This document shows positions 32,981 to 42,095 of a DNA stretch of 64,000 bases, one piece after another (within the stretch, counting starts at the first letter, position 1; every line of letters begins with the position of its first letter). Source of the DNA: Terriglobus roseus (GTDB lineage: Bacteria; Acidobacteriota; Terriglobia; Terriglobales; Acidobacteriaceae). The stretch spans positions 1,612,001 through 1,676,000 of the forward strand of contig NZ_LT629690.1 in NCBI RefSeq assembly GCF_900102185.1. Reading direction: 5' to 3'. Both the position numbers and the translations under genes were made by a program. The notes under the pieces were generated by a model. That model searched no databases. It saw nothing but the letters and a program-made list of their open reading frames with translations, and had not been told where the DNA came from.

Positions 32981-34033
32981 TTACCCCTTGAAGGCCAGCA
33001 CCAACGCTGTACCTACGATGTTGAGCATGGAGAGTGGCAGCAGCCACTTCCAGCCGAAGCTCATGAGCTGGTCGTAACGGAAGCGCGGCAGTGTGGAGCG
33101 CACCCAGATGTAGAGGAACAGGAAGCAGAAGACCTTGAAGACGAACCAGAGCACGGGGAAGAGGTGCATCAGGATCGGGCCACCGAAGGTTTCCGGCAGC
33201 AGGTTGCCGAGCGGGGAGGACGCGCCGCCGAAGAAGAGCAGCGTAGCCACGCAGGAGACCGTGATCATGTTCGCGTATTCCGCCATGAAGAACATGGCGA
33301 ACTTCATGGATGAGTACTCGGTGTGGTATCCGGCAACGAGTTCCGATTCGGCTTCGGGAAGATCGAACGGGGCGCGGTTGGTTTCCGCGTAGGCCGCCAT
33401 CAGGTAGATGAAGAAGCCGAGGAACTGAGGCCAGATGTTCCAGCTCAGTAGACCGTGCGTGGCCTGGGTGTCAACGATGTCACGCAGGCGGAGCGAACCG
33501 GAGCGCAGAACTACACCGACGAGCGAGAGGCCGAGTGCGAGTTCGTAGCTGATGACCTGGGCGGAAGCGCGCAGAGAGCCGAGCAGCGAGTACTTGTTGT
33601 TCGAGGACCAGCCGGAGAGCGCGATGCCGTAGACACCGATGGAGGTGATGCCGAGAACGACCAGAAGGCCGATGTTGATGTCGGAGATCTGGAAGAGGTC
33701 AACGCCGTGGTACACGAACATGTTGCCGAAGGGAACGACGGCGATGGAAACAAGAGCGCAGCCGAGCGCGATGATGGGCGCGAGCACGAAGAGCGGGCGC
33801 TCTACCGCGAAGGGCATGAGGTCTTCCTTGAGGAAGAGCTTGATGCCGTCAGCCAGCGGCTGGAAGAGGCCGAAGGGGCCGACGCGGCTGGGTCCCCAGC
33901 GGTTCTGGATGAGGCCGATCAGCTTGCGTTCGAGCAGAACCGTGTACGCCACCGAGGTGAGCGTGATGACCAGGACCACTACGATCTTGAGGATCGTGAG
34001 CAGGATGAAGATTTGCGTGTCTGTCAGATGCAT
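32981..34033 (-). CDS. nuoH: NADH-quinone oxidoreductase subunit H
   Basis: 350 residues, eight membrane helices. NuoH forms much of the quinone chamber. Conserved parts are LLERKLIGLIQNRWGPSRVG, LPEAESELVAGYHTEYSSM (the charged loop) and RSTLPRFRYDQLMSFGWK. It is 21 bases after nuoG. The usual next gene, nuoI, is missing. Confidence 0.95.
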   Translation of the reverse strand: MHLTDTQIFILLTILKIVVVLVITLTSVAYTVLLERKLIGLIQNRWGPSRVGPFGLFQPLADGIKLFLKEDLMPFAVERPLFVLAPIIALGCALVSIAVVPFGNMFVYHGVDLFQISDINIGLLVVLGITSIGVYGIALSGWSSNNKYSLLGSLRASAQVISYELALGLSLVGVVLRSGSLRLRDIVDTQATHGLLSWNIWPQFLGFFIYLMAAYAETNRAPFDLPEAESELVAGYHTEYSSMKFAMFFMAEYANMITVSCVATLLFFGGASSPLGNLLPETFGGPILMHLFPVLWFVFKVFCFLFLYIWVRSTLPRFRYDQLMSFGWKWLLPLSMLNIVGTALVLAFKG

Positions 34034-34054
34034 CGCGGCTGTCTTATGTCCTTA

Positions 34055-36421
34055 TCAGTCAGCCGGGATGCCGGCGGGTTCTACAGCGTACTTGTCAGCC
34101 AGTTCGGTCAGCTTGGGCGAGTAACGACCCAGGGTGCCGGAGGTGAAGAGGGTGTCGTCAGCGGGCAGGATCAGGTCGCGGCGTGCTGGTGCGATCTGAA
34201 TGAGATCTGCCGGAGCTGCGGGCGACAGGTGCTGGTCGTTGCCGCTGAGAAGCTGCAGACGGAGCAGGTCGTAGCCTGGAACTAGGCGCTGGATCTCGTC
34301 GAGAACCGCAAACGGATCGAAGGGCGAGAGCTTGGGCTCAAGGTTGTTGCTGGTGAGCCATACCGCGTGACGATCAGCTTCGCCAGCCTGTGCGCCGCGG
34401 GTCTGACCCAGGTCGGCGCGGAGTCCGGTGGACTTTTTGCCGAAGGGAACGAGTTCGCGGATGTTTGCGCCCATGGCGTCGGCCACGCGGACGATCAGTT
34501 CCAGGTCGGTGCGGACACCGGCGCGATCGCTGGCCTTCTGTACGAGTTGTAGGTCGCCGTAGCTGTTGGTGACGGAGCCGGACTTCTCGTAGAGGTTGGC
34601 GCAGGGCAGGATGACGTCTGCGAGCTTCGCGGTTTCGGTGAGGAACATCTCGTGCGTGACGACGAAGGTGTTCTTCAGATACTCGGGTTCGATGGAGTAG
34701 CGGCCTACGGGGTTCGCGTTGACGATGTAGAGCGCGCCGAGATTGCCAGCATTAGCTGCGTCGAAGATGCCGACGAGGTCGAGGCCCGGCGTTGCGTTGA
34801 AGCGTTCGCCGTACTCGGCTGCGAAGTTGTGCTGGCCGTTGAGCGGCTGGTAACCGGGCAACATGTCGGGCAGCAGGCCCATATCGGCTGCGCCGTGCGC
34901 GTTCACGTAGTCGCCGAGCAGTGCGAACTTGGTGTTGGGCAGCGAGAGGCCGAAGTCGATGAGGCGCTTGAGGGCTTCGCCACGCAGTTCGTCACCGATG
35001 AGGATGACGAGCGACTGCTCTGCCTTGACGGCGTCGCGCAAGGTGTTGAGGGCCGCGTCGCTGGTGCCGTTGGCGAGAGCTTCAACGGCTGCGCCGTAAC
35101 CGAGTTCGTCGATCTGCGCGAAGTTCTTTGCCTGACGACGGAGCTTGATGGCGCGGTGGTTCACGATAAACAGCTTGGCGCGGTTCAGGCGAACGTTGGT
35201 GCGCAGGTTCCATGCGGTCAGAGGAGCTTCGTTGGTGGGGTCGCCACCGACGAGGAGGATTGCAGGAGCGTTCTCGTTGTCATGCTGCGAGGCGAAGCGG
35301 TCGCGGTGGCCTGCGAGTGCTGCGGCGAGCGTGACGTAGTCGGCGGTGCGGTGATGATCAATGTTGTTGGTGCCGAGGACCGTGCGTGCGAACTTCTGCA
35401 GCAGGTACGCCTCTTCATTGGTGAGGCGGTTGCCGCCGATGACGGCGGTCTGCTTGCCCGAGTCGCGGATTTCAGCGAGCTTCTTGCCGGTGAAGGCGAG
35501 AGCCTCGTCCCAGGTGACGGTCTTGAATTCGCCGTTGGCCTGGCGGAGCATGGGCTCCGTGATGCGCTGGGGCGAGTTGGCGAAGTCGAAGCCGTAACGA
35601 CCCTTGTTGCAGAGGAAGTCGCCGTTGAGGCCGGACTTATCGCGGTTGTCGCCGCGCATGATTTCGCTGCCGTCAGTGGTGGAGCGCACGCCGAGGGTGG
35701 TCTTGCAACCATCGCCGCAGTGCGTGCAGATGGTGGCGACGTGGTTCATCTCCCACGGGCGCGTCTTGTAGCGATAGGTGTCTGAGGTGAGCGCGCCTAC
35801 GGGGCAGACGTCAATGCACATGCCGCACTCTTCGCAGTCGAGCTTGGCGAGGCCGTCTTCAGTCTGCGATGAGGGGATGTTCGGTGCGATGACGGCGGAG
35901 GAGCCGCGGTTCTGGATGCCGAGAGCGTAGACGTCCATGCCTTCGCCGCACATACGGACGCAGCGGTAGCAGAGGATGCAACGCGGACGATCAAAGTAAA
36001 CCGTGGGCGACCACTTCTGCTCTTCGCGGTGGTTCTTCGGCTCGGTATAGAACGATTCAGCCGCGCCGTACTTGAAGGTCATGTCCTGCAGTTCGCACTG
36101 GCCACCTGCGTCGCAGACGGGGCAGTCGAGCGGATGGTTGCCCAGCAGGAGCTGCAGCGTGGCCTTGCGAGCCTGCGCGATCTCCGGCGTCTCGGTCTGC
36201 ACGATCATGCCTTCCGCGACGGGAGTGGTGCAGGCCGTCTGCAGCTTGGGCATCTTCTCAATGCGGACGACGCACATGCGGCAGGCCGCCTGGAGCGACA
36301 GGCCTGGGTAGTAGCAGAAGGCCGGGATCTGGATGCCCGCGGCCTTGCAGGCGTCGATGAGCAGCGTGCCCGCGGGTGCGGTGAGCTGCTGGCCGTCTAC
36401 GGTAAAGGTTACGTCTGGCAT
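34055..36421 (-). CDS. nuoG: NADH-quinone oxidoreductase subunit G
   Basis: 788 residues from ATG 36421 (GAGG nearby). The N-terminal ferredoxin domain binds [2Fe-2S] through CRMC and upstream Cys. N4/N5 cluster motifs are in HPLDCPVCDAGGQCELQ, CILCYRCVRMC and CEECGMCIDVCPVG. A further Cys set TICTHCGDGCKTT heads the molybdopterin-oxidoreductase-like domain, as in NuoG proteins that keep cluster N7. It passes electrons from NuoF towards NuoI, whose gene is absent here. The fold past residue 250 resembles formate dehydrogenase but no molybdenum role is expected. Confidence 0.94.
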   Translation of the reverse strand: MPDVTFTVDGQQLTAPAGTLLIDACKAAGIQIPAFCYYPGLSLQAACRMCVVRIEKMPKLQTACTTPVAEGMIVQTETPEIAQARKATLQLLLGNHPLDCPVCDAGGQCELQDMTFKYGAAESFYTEPKNHREEQKWSPTVYFDRPRCILCYRCVRMCGEGMDVYALGIQNRGSSAVIAPNIPSSQTEDGLAKLDCEECGMCIDVCPVGALTSDTYRYKTRPWEMNHVATICTHCGDGCKTTLGVRSTTDGSEIMRGDNRDKSGLNGDFLCNKGRYGFDFANSPQRITEPMLRQANGEFKTVTWDEALAFTGKKLAEIRDSGKQTAVIGGNRLTNEEAYLLQKFARTVLGTNNIDHHRTADYVTLAAALAGHRDRFASQHDNENAPAILLVGGDPTNEAPLTAWNLRTNVRLNRAKLFIVNHRAIKLRRQAKNFAQIDELGYGAAVEALANGTSDAALNTLRDAVKAEQSLVILIGDELRGEALKRLIDFGLSLPNTKFALLGDYVNAHGAADMGLLPDMLPGYQPLNGQHNFAAEYGERFNATPGLDLVGIFDAANAGNLGALYIVNANPVGRYSIEPEYLKNTFVVTHEMFLTETAKLADVILPCANLYEKSGSVTNSYGDLQLVQKASDRAGVRTDLELIVRVADAMGANIRELVPFGKKSTGLRADLGQTRGAQAGEADRHAVWLTSNNLEPKLSPFDPFAVLDEIQRLVPGYDLLRLQLLSGNDQHLSPAAPADLIQIAPARRDLILPADDTLFTSGTLGRYSPKLTELADKYAVEPAGIPAD

Positions 36422-36434
36422 TCCGTCCTCGAAC

Positions 36435-37757
36435 TTAGTGCGCCGCGCCGATGAGTTCATCGGTGGTGATGAAGGCCTTCTCGGTGCGATGGCCCTTCAG
36501 ATACTCTTCAAACTCGCTGCGGAACTTCTTCACGAAGCCGAGCGTGGGCATGGCTGCTGCGTCGCCGAGCGGGCAGAAGGTGCGGCCCATCATGTTTTCG
36601 GCGAGGTACTGGATGTTGTTAATGTCCTTGATATTGCCGCCGCCGTTGTAGAAGCGGGTCATGGTCTTCTTGATCCAGTCCGTGCCTTCGCGGCAGGGGA
36701 TGCACCAGCCGCAGGATTCATGCTGGTAGAACTTGATGGTTCGCAGAGCGAATTCCACGATGGAGACGGTTTCGTCGAGAACGACGATGCCGCCGGAGCC
36801 GAGCATGGTACCGGCCTTGCCCATCTGGTCGAAGTCGAGACCTACGTCAATTTCTTCCGGCAGAAGGACCGGGCAGGATGATCCGCCGGGGACGACAGCC
36901 TTGAGCTTGCGTCCGCCCTTCACGCCGCCTGCGACGTCGTAGATGGCCTTCTTCAGGTTGTAGCCCATGGGCAGCTCGTAGACGCCGGGGCGCTCGACCA
37001 TGCCGCTGATACCGAAGAGCCGCGTGCCGCCGTTACGTTCGGAGCCGAGCTTGGCGTATGCCTCGCCACCCATCAGGAGGATGTGCGGTGCGGAGGCGAT
37101 CGTCTCTGCGTTGTTGATGACGGTGGGACCACCGTAGAGGCCGACGACAGCAGGGAACGGAGGCTTGATGCGGGGAACGCCACGCTTGCCTTCCAGTGAT
37201 TCCATCAGCGCCGACTCTTCACCGACTTCGTATGCGCCTGCGCCGGACTGCGTGACGATGTCGAAGTCCACGCCTTCCTTGCCGAAGATGTTCTTGCCCA
37301 GGAAGCCCTTGGCGTATGCGTCTGCGACAGCCTTTTCGACGATCTTGAGCAGGTAGCGATACTCGCCACGCAGATAGATGAAGCCCATCTTTGCGCCGAT
37401 GGCGAGGCCCGCGATCATGGTGCCTTCAATGACGGCATGCGGATCGTGCAGGAAGATGACGTGATCTTTGCAGGTGCCGGGTTCGGATTCGTCGCCGTTG
37501 ACGAGAACGTACTTGGGTTTGTCAGACTGCTTGGGAACGAAGGACCACTTGAGGCCGGTGGGGAAGCCTGCGCCGCCACGACCGCGAAGGCCGCTGGCCT
37601 TCATCTCATTGATGACCCACTCGGAGCCGCTCTCAATGGCCTTCTGCACTGCCTTGTAGCCATCGAGTTCGAGGTACTTGTCGATGTCTGCCGCGCCTGC
37701 GCCGAAACGGCGGGAGAGGACTTTGACTTCATCGGGATGTGAGACGAGAACGGGCAT
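36435..37757 (-). CDS. nuoF: NADH-quinone oxidoreductase subunit F
   Basis: 440 residues, the NADH- and FMN-binding subunit. The nucleotide loop is LRGRGGAGFPTGLKW, FMN region is NGDESEPGTCKD, and the N3 cluster is bound by ESCGWCIPCREG plus the Cys in FCPLGDAAAMP. It follows nuoE by one base and precedes nuoG. The length is normal for the family. Confidence 0.96.
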   Translation of the reverse strand: MPVLVSHPDEVKVLSRRFGAGAADIDKYLELDGYKAVQKAIESGSEWVINEMKASGLRGRGGAGFPTGLKWSFVPKQSDKPKYVLVNGDESEPGTCKDHVIFLHDPHAVIEGTMIAGLAIGAKMGFIYLRGEYRYLLKIVEKAVADAYAKGFLGKNIFGKEGVDFDIVTQSGAGAYEVGEESALMESLEGKRGVPRIKPPFPAVVGLYGGPTVINNAETIASAPHILLMGGEAYAKLGSERNGGTRLFGISGMVERPGVYELPMGYNLKKAIYDVAGGVKGGRKLKAVVPGGSSCPVLLPEEIDVGLDFDQMGKAGTMLGSGGIVVLDETVSIVEFALRTIKFYQHESCGWCIPCREGTDWIKKTMTRFYNGGGNIKDINNIQYLAENMMGRTFCPLGDAAAMPTLGFVKKFRSEFEEYLKGHRTEKAFITTDELIGAAH

Positions 37758-37758
37758 G

Positions 37759-38268
37759 TTACTTCACGTCCTTTCCGCGGCCTGCTGCGTAGTCTTCGAG
37801 GATGACGTCGACTTTCGCGGGCGTTAGGTTTTCGTGGAAGTCGTAATTGACCTGCATGGCAGGAGCCCAGCAGCAGGCGCCGATGCACTCGACTTCTTCG
37901 AGCGAGAAGAGACCGTCTGCGGTGACTTCCTTGTGCCCGATGCCGAGCTTGGCTTTGCAGTGATCGAGAATGTCGTAACCGCCGACGAGCATGCAGGAGA
38001 TGTTGGTGCAGACCTGCACGTTGTACTTGCCAGCGGGCTTGGTGCGGAGCATGGAGTAGTACGAGAGCACGCCGCGAACGTCCAACTCGAGAAGGTCGAG
38101 ACGCTGGGCGATTTCAGCGACGACGGCGTCGGAGACATAGCCGACCTCGTCCTGCGCATAAAGCAGCATGGGAACAAGAGCCGAACGCTTGACGGGATAC
38201 AAAGTGACAAGTTTGTCGAAGCGCGCGGCCGTGGCCGGCGAAAAGATGCTGTCGGTTACGGTGCTCAC
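37759..38268 (-). CDS. nuoE: NADH-quinone oxidoreductase subunit E
   Basis: 169 residues, thioredoxin-like [2Fe-2S] subunit (cluster N1a). The four ligands are in CTNISC and CIGACC. The start is GTG 38268, overlapping the stop of the small upstream gene by 4 bases (GTGA), so translation of the two is coupled. NuoE pairs with NuoF at the tip of the peripheral arm. Confidence 0.94.
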   Translation of the reverse strand: MSTVTDSIFSPATAARFDKLVTLYPVKRSALVPMLLYAQDEVGYVSDAVVAEIAQRLDLLELDVRGVLSYYSMLRTKPAGKYNVQVCTNISCMLVGGYDILDHCKAKLGIGHKEVTADGLFSLEEVECIGACCWAPAMQVNYDFHENLTPAKVDVILEDYAAGRGKDVK

Positions 38269-38570
38269 ACGGTAATTATCGCCGATGCAAGACGTTCTGC
38301 GAACAGGTCCATCTCATCTTCGTGGTCACCAACGATGGCACGCCCGTTTTCCGTGAGTTTGAAGGGCTTTGAATCGCCTTCACTGGTGCGGTATTCGTCT
38401 TGCGTGAACTGCATCCAGCGCAATCCATAGCGGACCAGAATGGTCGTATCGGAGACTTCGACGACGGCGTGATGTTCGCGCCCTAACGAATGAACGGCAG
38501 AGTACGAACGCAAGAGGGAAGCCCAGGATGTCCAGAGTTCGCGATGAAGTTGTGCGGTAATGTCGCTCAC
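38265..38570 (-). CDS. Small protein of unknown function coupled to nuoE
   Basis: 101 residues, soluble, mixed charge, no cysteine cluster and no signal. It begins MSDITAQLHRELWTSWASLL and ends LFAERLASAIITV; the middle VSDTTILVRYGLRWMQFTQ looks like a small beta-rich fold. It overlaps nuoE by four bases and is the first gene of the nuoE-N block, so it is probably made with complex I. I do not recognise the family. An assembly or regulatory role is only a guess from position. Confidence 0.65.
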   Translation of the reverse strand: MSDITAQLHRELWTSWASLLRSYSAVHSLGREHHAVVEVSDTTILVRYGLRWMQFTQDEYRTSEGDSKPFKLTENGRAIVGDHEDEMDLFAERLASAIITV

Positions 38571-38724
38571 CTCTTCACGCTATCGCATCTCTGGCGCTAG
38601 GATGTGGATGTTCCTCGCGAGGCGACATTCCTGCTGCTTCTACCTGCACTGCGAAACCTTCTCGCCGTGGCGCGGATGGGGGCTGACCTGCGAGAGTGTG
38701 CTCAAGAAGCACGGAGGTCAACCC

Positions 38725-39078
38725 ATGGCTAAGAATCAGTTTTCGTACCTTGAATTGCCCGCGACGGATGTGGCGTCGTTGAAGTCGTTTTATGGAAACG
38801 TCTTTGGATGGACGCATCAGGACTGGGGCCCGGACTATGCCACGGCGCATGGATCGGGGCTGGAAACGGGCTACAACGGCAGCGACGAGGGCCGGTCAAA
38901 GGCTCCGCTGGCGATGGTGGAGACGGACGAGATTGAAGCTGCCGCAGAACAGGTGAAGGCTGCTGGCGGCAAAATTACGCAGCCCATATTTCAGTATCCC
39001 GGCGGACGCCGGTTTCACTTCACCGATCCTGCAGGAAACGAACTGGCTGTGATGCAGCCGGATAAACCACACTCTTAA
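38725..39078 (+). CDS. VOC family (glyoxalase/bleomycin resistance-like) protein
   Basis: 117 residues from ATG 38725, with GGAGG at 38713-38717; the open frame upstream to 38560 is not protein-like. The paired beta-alpha-beta-beta-beta fold is indicated by YLELPATDVASLKSFYGNVF at the start and FHFTDPAGNELAVMQP at the end. VOC proteins bind a metal and catalyse isomerisations, ring opening or drug binding; the role here is unknown. It is the only plus-strand gene inside the complex I region. Confidence 0.85.
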   Translation: MAKNQFSYLELPATDVASLKSFYGNVFGWTHQDWGPDYATAHGSGLETGYNGSDEGRSKAPLAMVETDEIEAAAEQVKAAGGKITQPIFQYPGGRRFHFTDPAGNELAVMQPDKPHS

Positions 39079-39081
39079 GGC

Positions 39082-39507
39082 TTAGGCGGCAACCTGGCGG
39101 CGTTCCGACATGACGGACACGCTGGGGTGCTTCTGCGTGTCTTCCGCGACCTCGTCTGTGAGGAGGTTCCAGCCGTCGTAAGTACCGTTCATGCCTGTGG
39201 CGGTAAGTACCATGTCGGCTACGAACTCTTCACGGACGGCGTCGCGCAGGCTGCGCTTGACGCCAACGCGGATGCCCCAGCGGCCATTGGCTTTCCGTTG
39301 CGGGTCGCGTGCGAGGAGACGTGTGCCTTTCGCGAAGAGCGCCTTGCTGAGGGCGTAGGCGCAATCCCGATCCGGACACGAGAAGCACAGGACCAGCGAA
39401 CGAGTGACTTCGACGTTGTACTGCTGGTCGATCAACTCCTTGATGCGAACAGTGTTGTTCGCCGACTGCTGATCAAAGTTTTCCTTCTCGCGCAGGTGGG
39501 TGACCAT
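39082..39507 (-). CDS. RraB-like (ribonuclease E inhibitor domain) protein
   Basis: 141 residues. The C-terminal half reads EEFVADMVLTATGMNGTYDG followed by W, like the RraB end (ADEL...YDGW), and the N-terminal half has a matching alpha-beta pattern around YNVEVTRSLVLCFSCPDRDC. RraB binds the C-terminal part of RNase E and lowers its activity in gamma-proteobacteria; whether the partner exists here is not known. Low to moderate confidence in the family. Two Cys in FSCPDRDC are not part of the standard motif. It is convergent with the VOC gene, 3 bases apart. Confidence 0.55.
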   Translation of the reverse strand: MVTHLREKENFDQQSANNTVRIKELIDQQYNVEVTRSLVLCFSCPDRDCAYALSKALFAKGTRLLARDPQRKANGRWGIRVGVKRSLRDAVREEFVADMVLTATGMNGTYDGWNLLTDEVAEDTQKHPSVSVMSERRQVAA

Positions 39508-39639
39508 GATTTTGCCCTCGTGTCTGCAAATGTGATGCGGGAGGAGCTATGTAGCGTTTCTTCTTTTATGCGAATGTTTATGCGGTTGTAATGCTATCGA
39601 CCAGTAATGACGCGCGGAAACGCTGTTTTGACGACCACG

Positions 39640-40158
39640 CTACTTACGGATCTCATAGATGGCCGAAATGATGCCAGATTTATAAACCCGATGCGTTGAG
39701 AGCGTCAGCATGGTTGGGCTGTAGGGAGACGGCATGAGTGGCGTTCCACTACCGAGGAGAACTGGAATGATTGTGGCGCTGATCGAATCCACTTCGCCGA
39801 GGTCGAGCAAATGCCGGAAGAGCGTTCCGCCGCCCATCAACCAAATGTCTTTACCTGATTGGTTTTTTAGAGACCTGATCCATGAACTGGTTAGTTCTGG
39901 CACGATTGTCACACCGGGATGGTCTTTCGTCACTAAATTCTTCGAGAAGACGAAAACCGATTTGCCGCTAAAGGTTGATCGACCGAGTCTTTGCATCGCG
40001 GCCTCATAGGTTTTTCTGCCCATGAGCAGGGTGTCGAATTGTGCCCAGATCGCAGTGAAGTCAATCTCTGGATCGATTGTGATCCAGTCCACTTCGCCAT
40101 TTGGGCCTGCGATATAGCCGTCTAAACTGACGGCAACTCCGTATTGAACCTTTCGCAT
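39640..40158 (-). CDS. RibD C-terminal/dihydrofolate reductase-like protein
   Basis: 172 residues from ATG 40158. The DHFR-like NADPH fold is shown by YGVAVSLDGYIAGPNGEVDW, MGRKTYEAAM and LMGGGTLFRHLLD. It belongs with the YyaP/RibD-C group of reductases, not with true FolA. The substrate is unknown. The frame extends upstream to 40191 but homologues begin at the V/Y of MRKVQYGV. The spacing to the kinase gene is 39 bases on the same strand. Confidence 0.82.
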   Translation of the reverse strand: MRKVQYGVAVSLDGYIAGPNGEVDWITIDPEIDFTAIWAQFDTLLMGRKTYEAAMQRLGRSTFSGKSVFVFSKNLVTKDHPGVTIVPELTSSWIRSLKNQSGKDIWLMGGGTLFRHLLDLGEVDSISATIIPVLLGSGTPLMPSPYSPTMLTLSTHRVYKSGIISAIYEIRK

Positions 40159-40197
40159 AGGCGGGCTCGAAGGAAAGAATTGGCGCCTCAATCTTAG

Positions 40198-40695
40198 CTA
40201 AGGCTGCGGACGGATAGACACGATGTTCAGTCCTTCTTCGGCCTTCGGAGGTTGGAAATAGCCGCAGATGATGCGGAATTCCTCTTCCGTGGTGCTGGCG
40301 AAATACAGGCCTTCGGGCTTTTGCTCGTTTCTTGTCTGGAGGCGTCGAAGGCATTCTTCTTCATCGACATCCAGAAAATGCAGGAGATGAGGTGCTTTCG
40401 CTTCTTGGGAGAGGTTTAGAACCCAAGCTCTGTCTGTGATTCGATTGCCTGCGAAATCCAGCACTACGGACGCGCCTGCTTTGAGTGTGTCGACGATTAG
40501 TGGCGCCATGACGATGCGGCATCGCGCGGACCACTTCAGGTAGTCCTGGAAGGATGTGATTCCGTCGGAGAGTTGCGAGAGCCAGAGGTCCTCGCAGAAG
40601 AAGACCGCGTTGTGTTCGGTGGCGAGCTTTCGAGCCAGCGTAGTTTTACCAGCGGCGAGTCTGCCTGAGATGAAGTGAAGTGTGCCTGGATGCAT
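40198..40695 (-). CDS. P-loop kinase-like ATP-binding protein (AAA_33 type)
   Basis: 165 residues with Walker A SGRLAAGKTT at residues 10-18 and a short core typical of small kinases such as gluconate kinase or chloramphenicol phosphotransferase-like proteins. A Walker B-like stretch VVLDFAGNRI and an Arg-rich lid (ECLRRLQTRNEQKPEG) follow. The phosphate acceptor cannot be inferred. It is 39 bases upstream of the RibD-like gene on the same strand and downstream of the nuoD terminator. Confidence 0.75.
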   Translation of the reverse strand: MHPGTLHFISGRLAAGKTTLARKLATEHNAVFFCEDLWLSQLSDGITSFQDYLKWSARCRIVMAPLIVDTLKAGASVVLDFAGNRITDRAWVLNLSQEAKAPHLLHFLDVDEEECLRRLQTRNEQKPEGLYFASTTEEEFRIICGYFQPPKAEEGLNIVSIRPQP

Positions 40696-40725
40696 CGTCT
40701 TCTACTCCGGATTGCATTTCAAAGA

Positions 40726-40759
40726 GAAACCCCACGCCTCATTGGAGACGTGGGGTTTC
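40726..40759. terminator. Terminator after nuoD
   Basis: GAAACCCCACG (40726-40736) and CGTGGGGTTTC (40749-40759): perfect 11-bp stem with a 12-base loop, 17 bases after the nuoD stop. It ends the nuoA-C-D transcript before the kinase gene. Confidence 0.85.
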
Positions 40760-40776
40760 CGTTGAGGCGTGAGACG

Positions 40777-42030
40777 TTAGCGGTCGATTTCGCCGAGAAC
40801 GATGTCAATGGAGCCGATGACGGCTACGACGTCGCCGAGGAGCTTGCCTTTGCACATGGTTTCCAGCGACTGCAGTGTGGCGTAGCTGGGGTTACGCATG
40901 TGGCAGCGCAGGGGCTTGGCTGTGCCGTCAGAGACGACGTAGTAGCCCATGACGCCGCGGGGTGATTCCACCGTCTGGAAGACTTCACCGGCGGGGACTG
41001 CGAAGCCCTCGGTGACGATCTTGAAGTGGTGGATGAGCGATTCCATCTGCGTCTTCATCTGCTCGCGGTTGGGCAGGATGATCTTCGGCGCGTCGGCCAC
41101 GATGGGGCCTTCGGGCATGCGATCAAGCGCCTGCTGGCAGATCTTTACCGACTCATACATCTCTTCGAGACGGATGACGTAGCGTGCCCAGACATCGCCT
41201 TCGGTGCGGATGGGTACCTTGAACTGGTACTTCTCGTAGCCGGAGTAGGGCATGTCGCGGCGGAGGTCCCAGTCCACGCCTGATGCGCGAAGCGGTGGGC
41301 CGGTGACGCCGAGGGCGATTGCGTCCTCGGGCGAGAGGTAGCCGACGCCCTTGAGGCGGTTGATCCAGATGGGGTTGCCGCTGAGCAAGCCTTCGTACTC
41401 GGCGATCTTCGACGGCATGATGTTCAGGAACTTCTGCACGCGGGCGAACCAGTCGATGGGCGGTTCCATGGAGAGGCCGCCGATGCGGAAGTAGCTGGTC
41501 ATCATGCGCTGTCCTGCGACGGCTTCAAAGAGGCGGAGGAGTTCTTCGCGCTCGCGGAAGCAGTACAGGAAGACGGTGAGCGCGCCGATGTCCATGGCGT
41601 GCGTGCCGAGCCAGACGAGGTGCGACTGGATACGCGTGAGTTCGTTCAGCAGGATACGGATGGTCTCTGCACGTTCCGGAATCTCAAGGCCCAGGAGCTT
41701 TTCAACCGCCAGCACGTAGGCCAGGTTGTTGGTCATGGGGCAGAGATAGTCGATACGGTCCGTGAGGGGAACGACCTGCTGGTAGAACTTGGCTTCGGTG
41801 GTCTTCTCGATGCCGGTGTGCAAGTAACCGATGTCAGGCGCGAGGGAGACGACAGTTTCGCCGTCGATCTCAAGCACGAGACGGAGCACGCCATGGGTGG
41901 ACGGGTGCTGCGGTCCCATGTTGAGGACCATGGTGTGGTCGCGCGAGGGGTCCTGGTTGTGGTGGCGCGCGTCTGCTACGACGTCGTCCACACCGGGGTT
42001 GATCATGTCAGGAGCGGCTACGGGTGCCAT
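40777..42030 (-). CDS. nuoD: NADH-quinone oxidoreductase subunit D
   Basis: 417 residues. NuoD, with NuoB, forms the quinone reduction site. Family hallmarks are NMGPQHPSTHGVLRL near residue 37, IGYLHTGIEKTTE, and the C-terminal VIGSIDIVLGEIDR. It has an N-terminal extension of about 25 residues. It follows nuoC by 65 bases and is the last gene of the first nuo block; a terminator follows. Confidence 0.95.
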   Translation of the reverse strand: MAPVAAPDMINPGVDDVVADARHHNQDPSRDHTMVLNMGPQHPSTHGVLRLVLEIDGETVVSLAPDIGYLHTGIEKTTEAKFYQQVVPLTDRIDYLCPMTNNLAYVLAVEKLLGLEIPERAETIRILLNELTRIQSHLVWLGTHAMDIGALTVFLYCFREREELLRLFEAVAGQRMMTSYFRIGGLSMEPPIDWFARVQKFLNIMPSKIAEYEGLLSGNPIWINRLKGVGYLSPEDAIALGVTGPPLRASGVDWDLRRDMPYSGYEKYQFKVPIRTEGDVWARYVIRLEEMYESVKICQQALDRMPEGPIVADAPKIILPNREQMKTQMESLIHHFKIVTEGFAVPAGEVFQTVESPRGVMGYYVVSDGTAKPLRCHMRNPSYATLQSLETMCKGKLLGDVVAVIGSIDIVLGEIDR

Positions 42031-42095
42031 CTTGCCTCAATCCTTTTCAAGAGCGAACGCAGGGTTCGCAAGGTTGCCAGTAAAGTACGCGGAGT

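Noticed and set aside
34652-35785. 377-codon open frame antisense to nuoG
   Set aside because: No recognisable motif; nuoG is certain on the other strand.
38560-38724. N-terminal extension of the VOC protein
   Set aside because: A GGAGG seven bases before ATG 38725 and loss of protein-like sequence upstream favour the shorter form.
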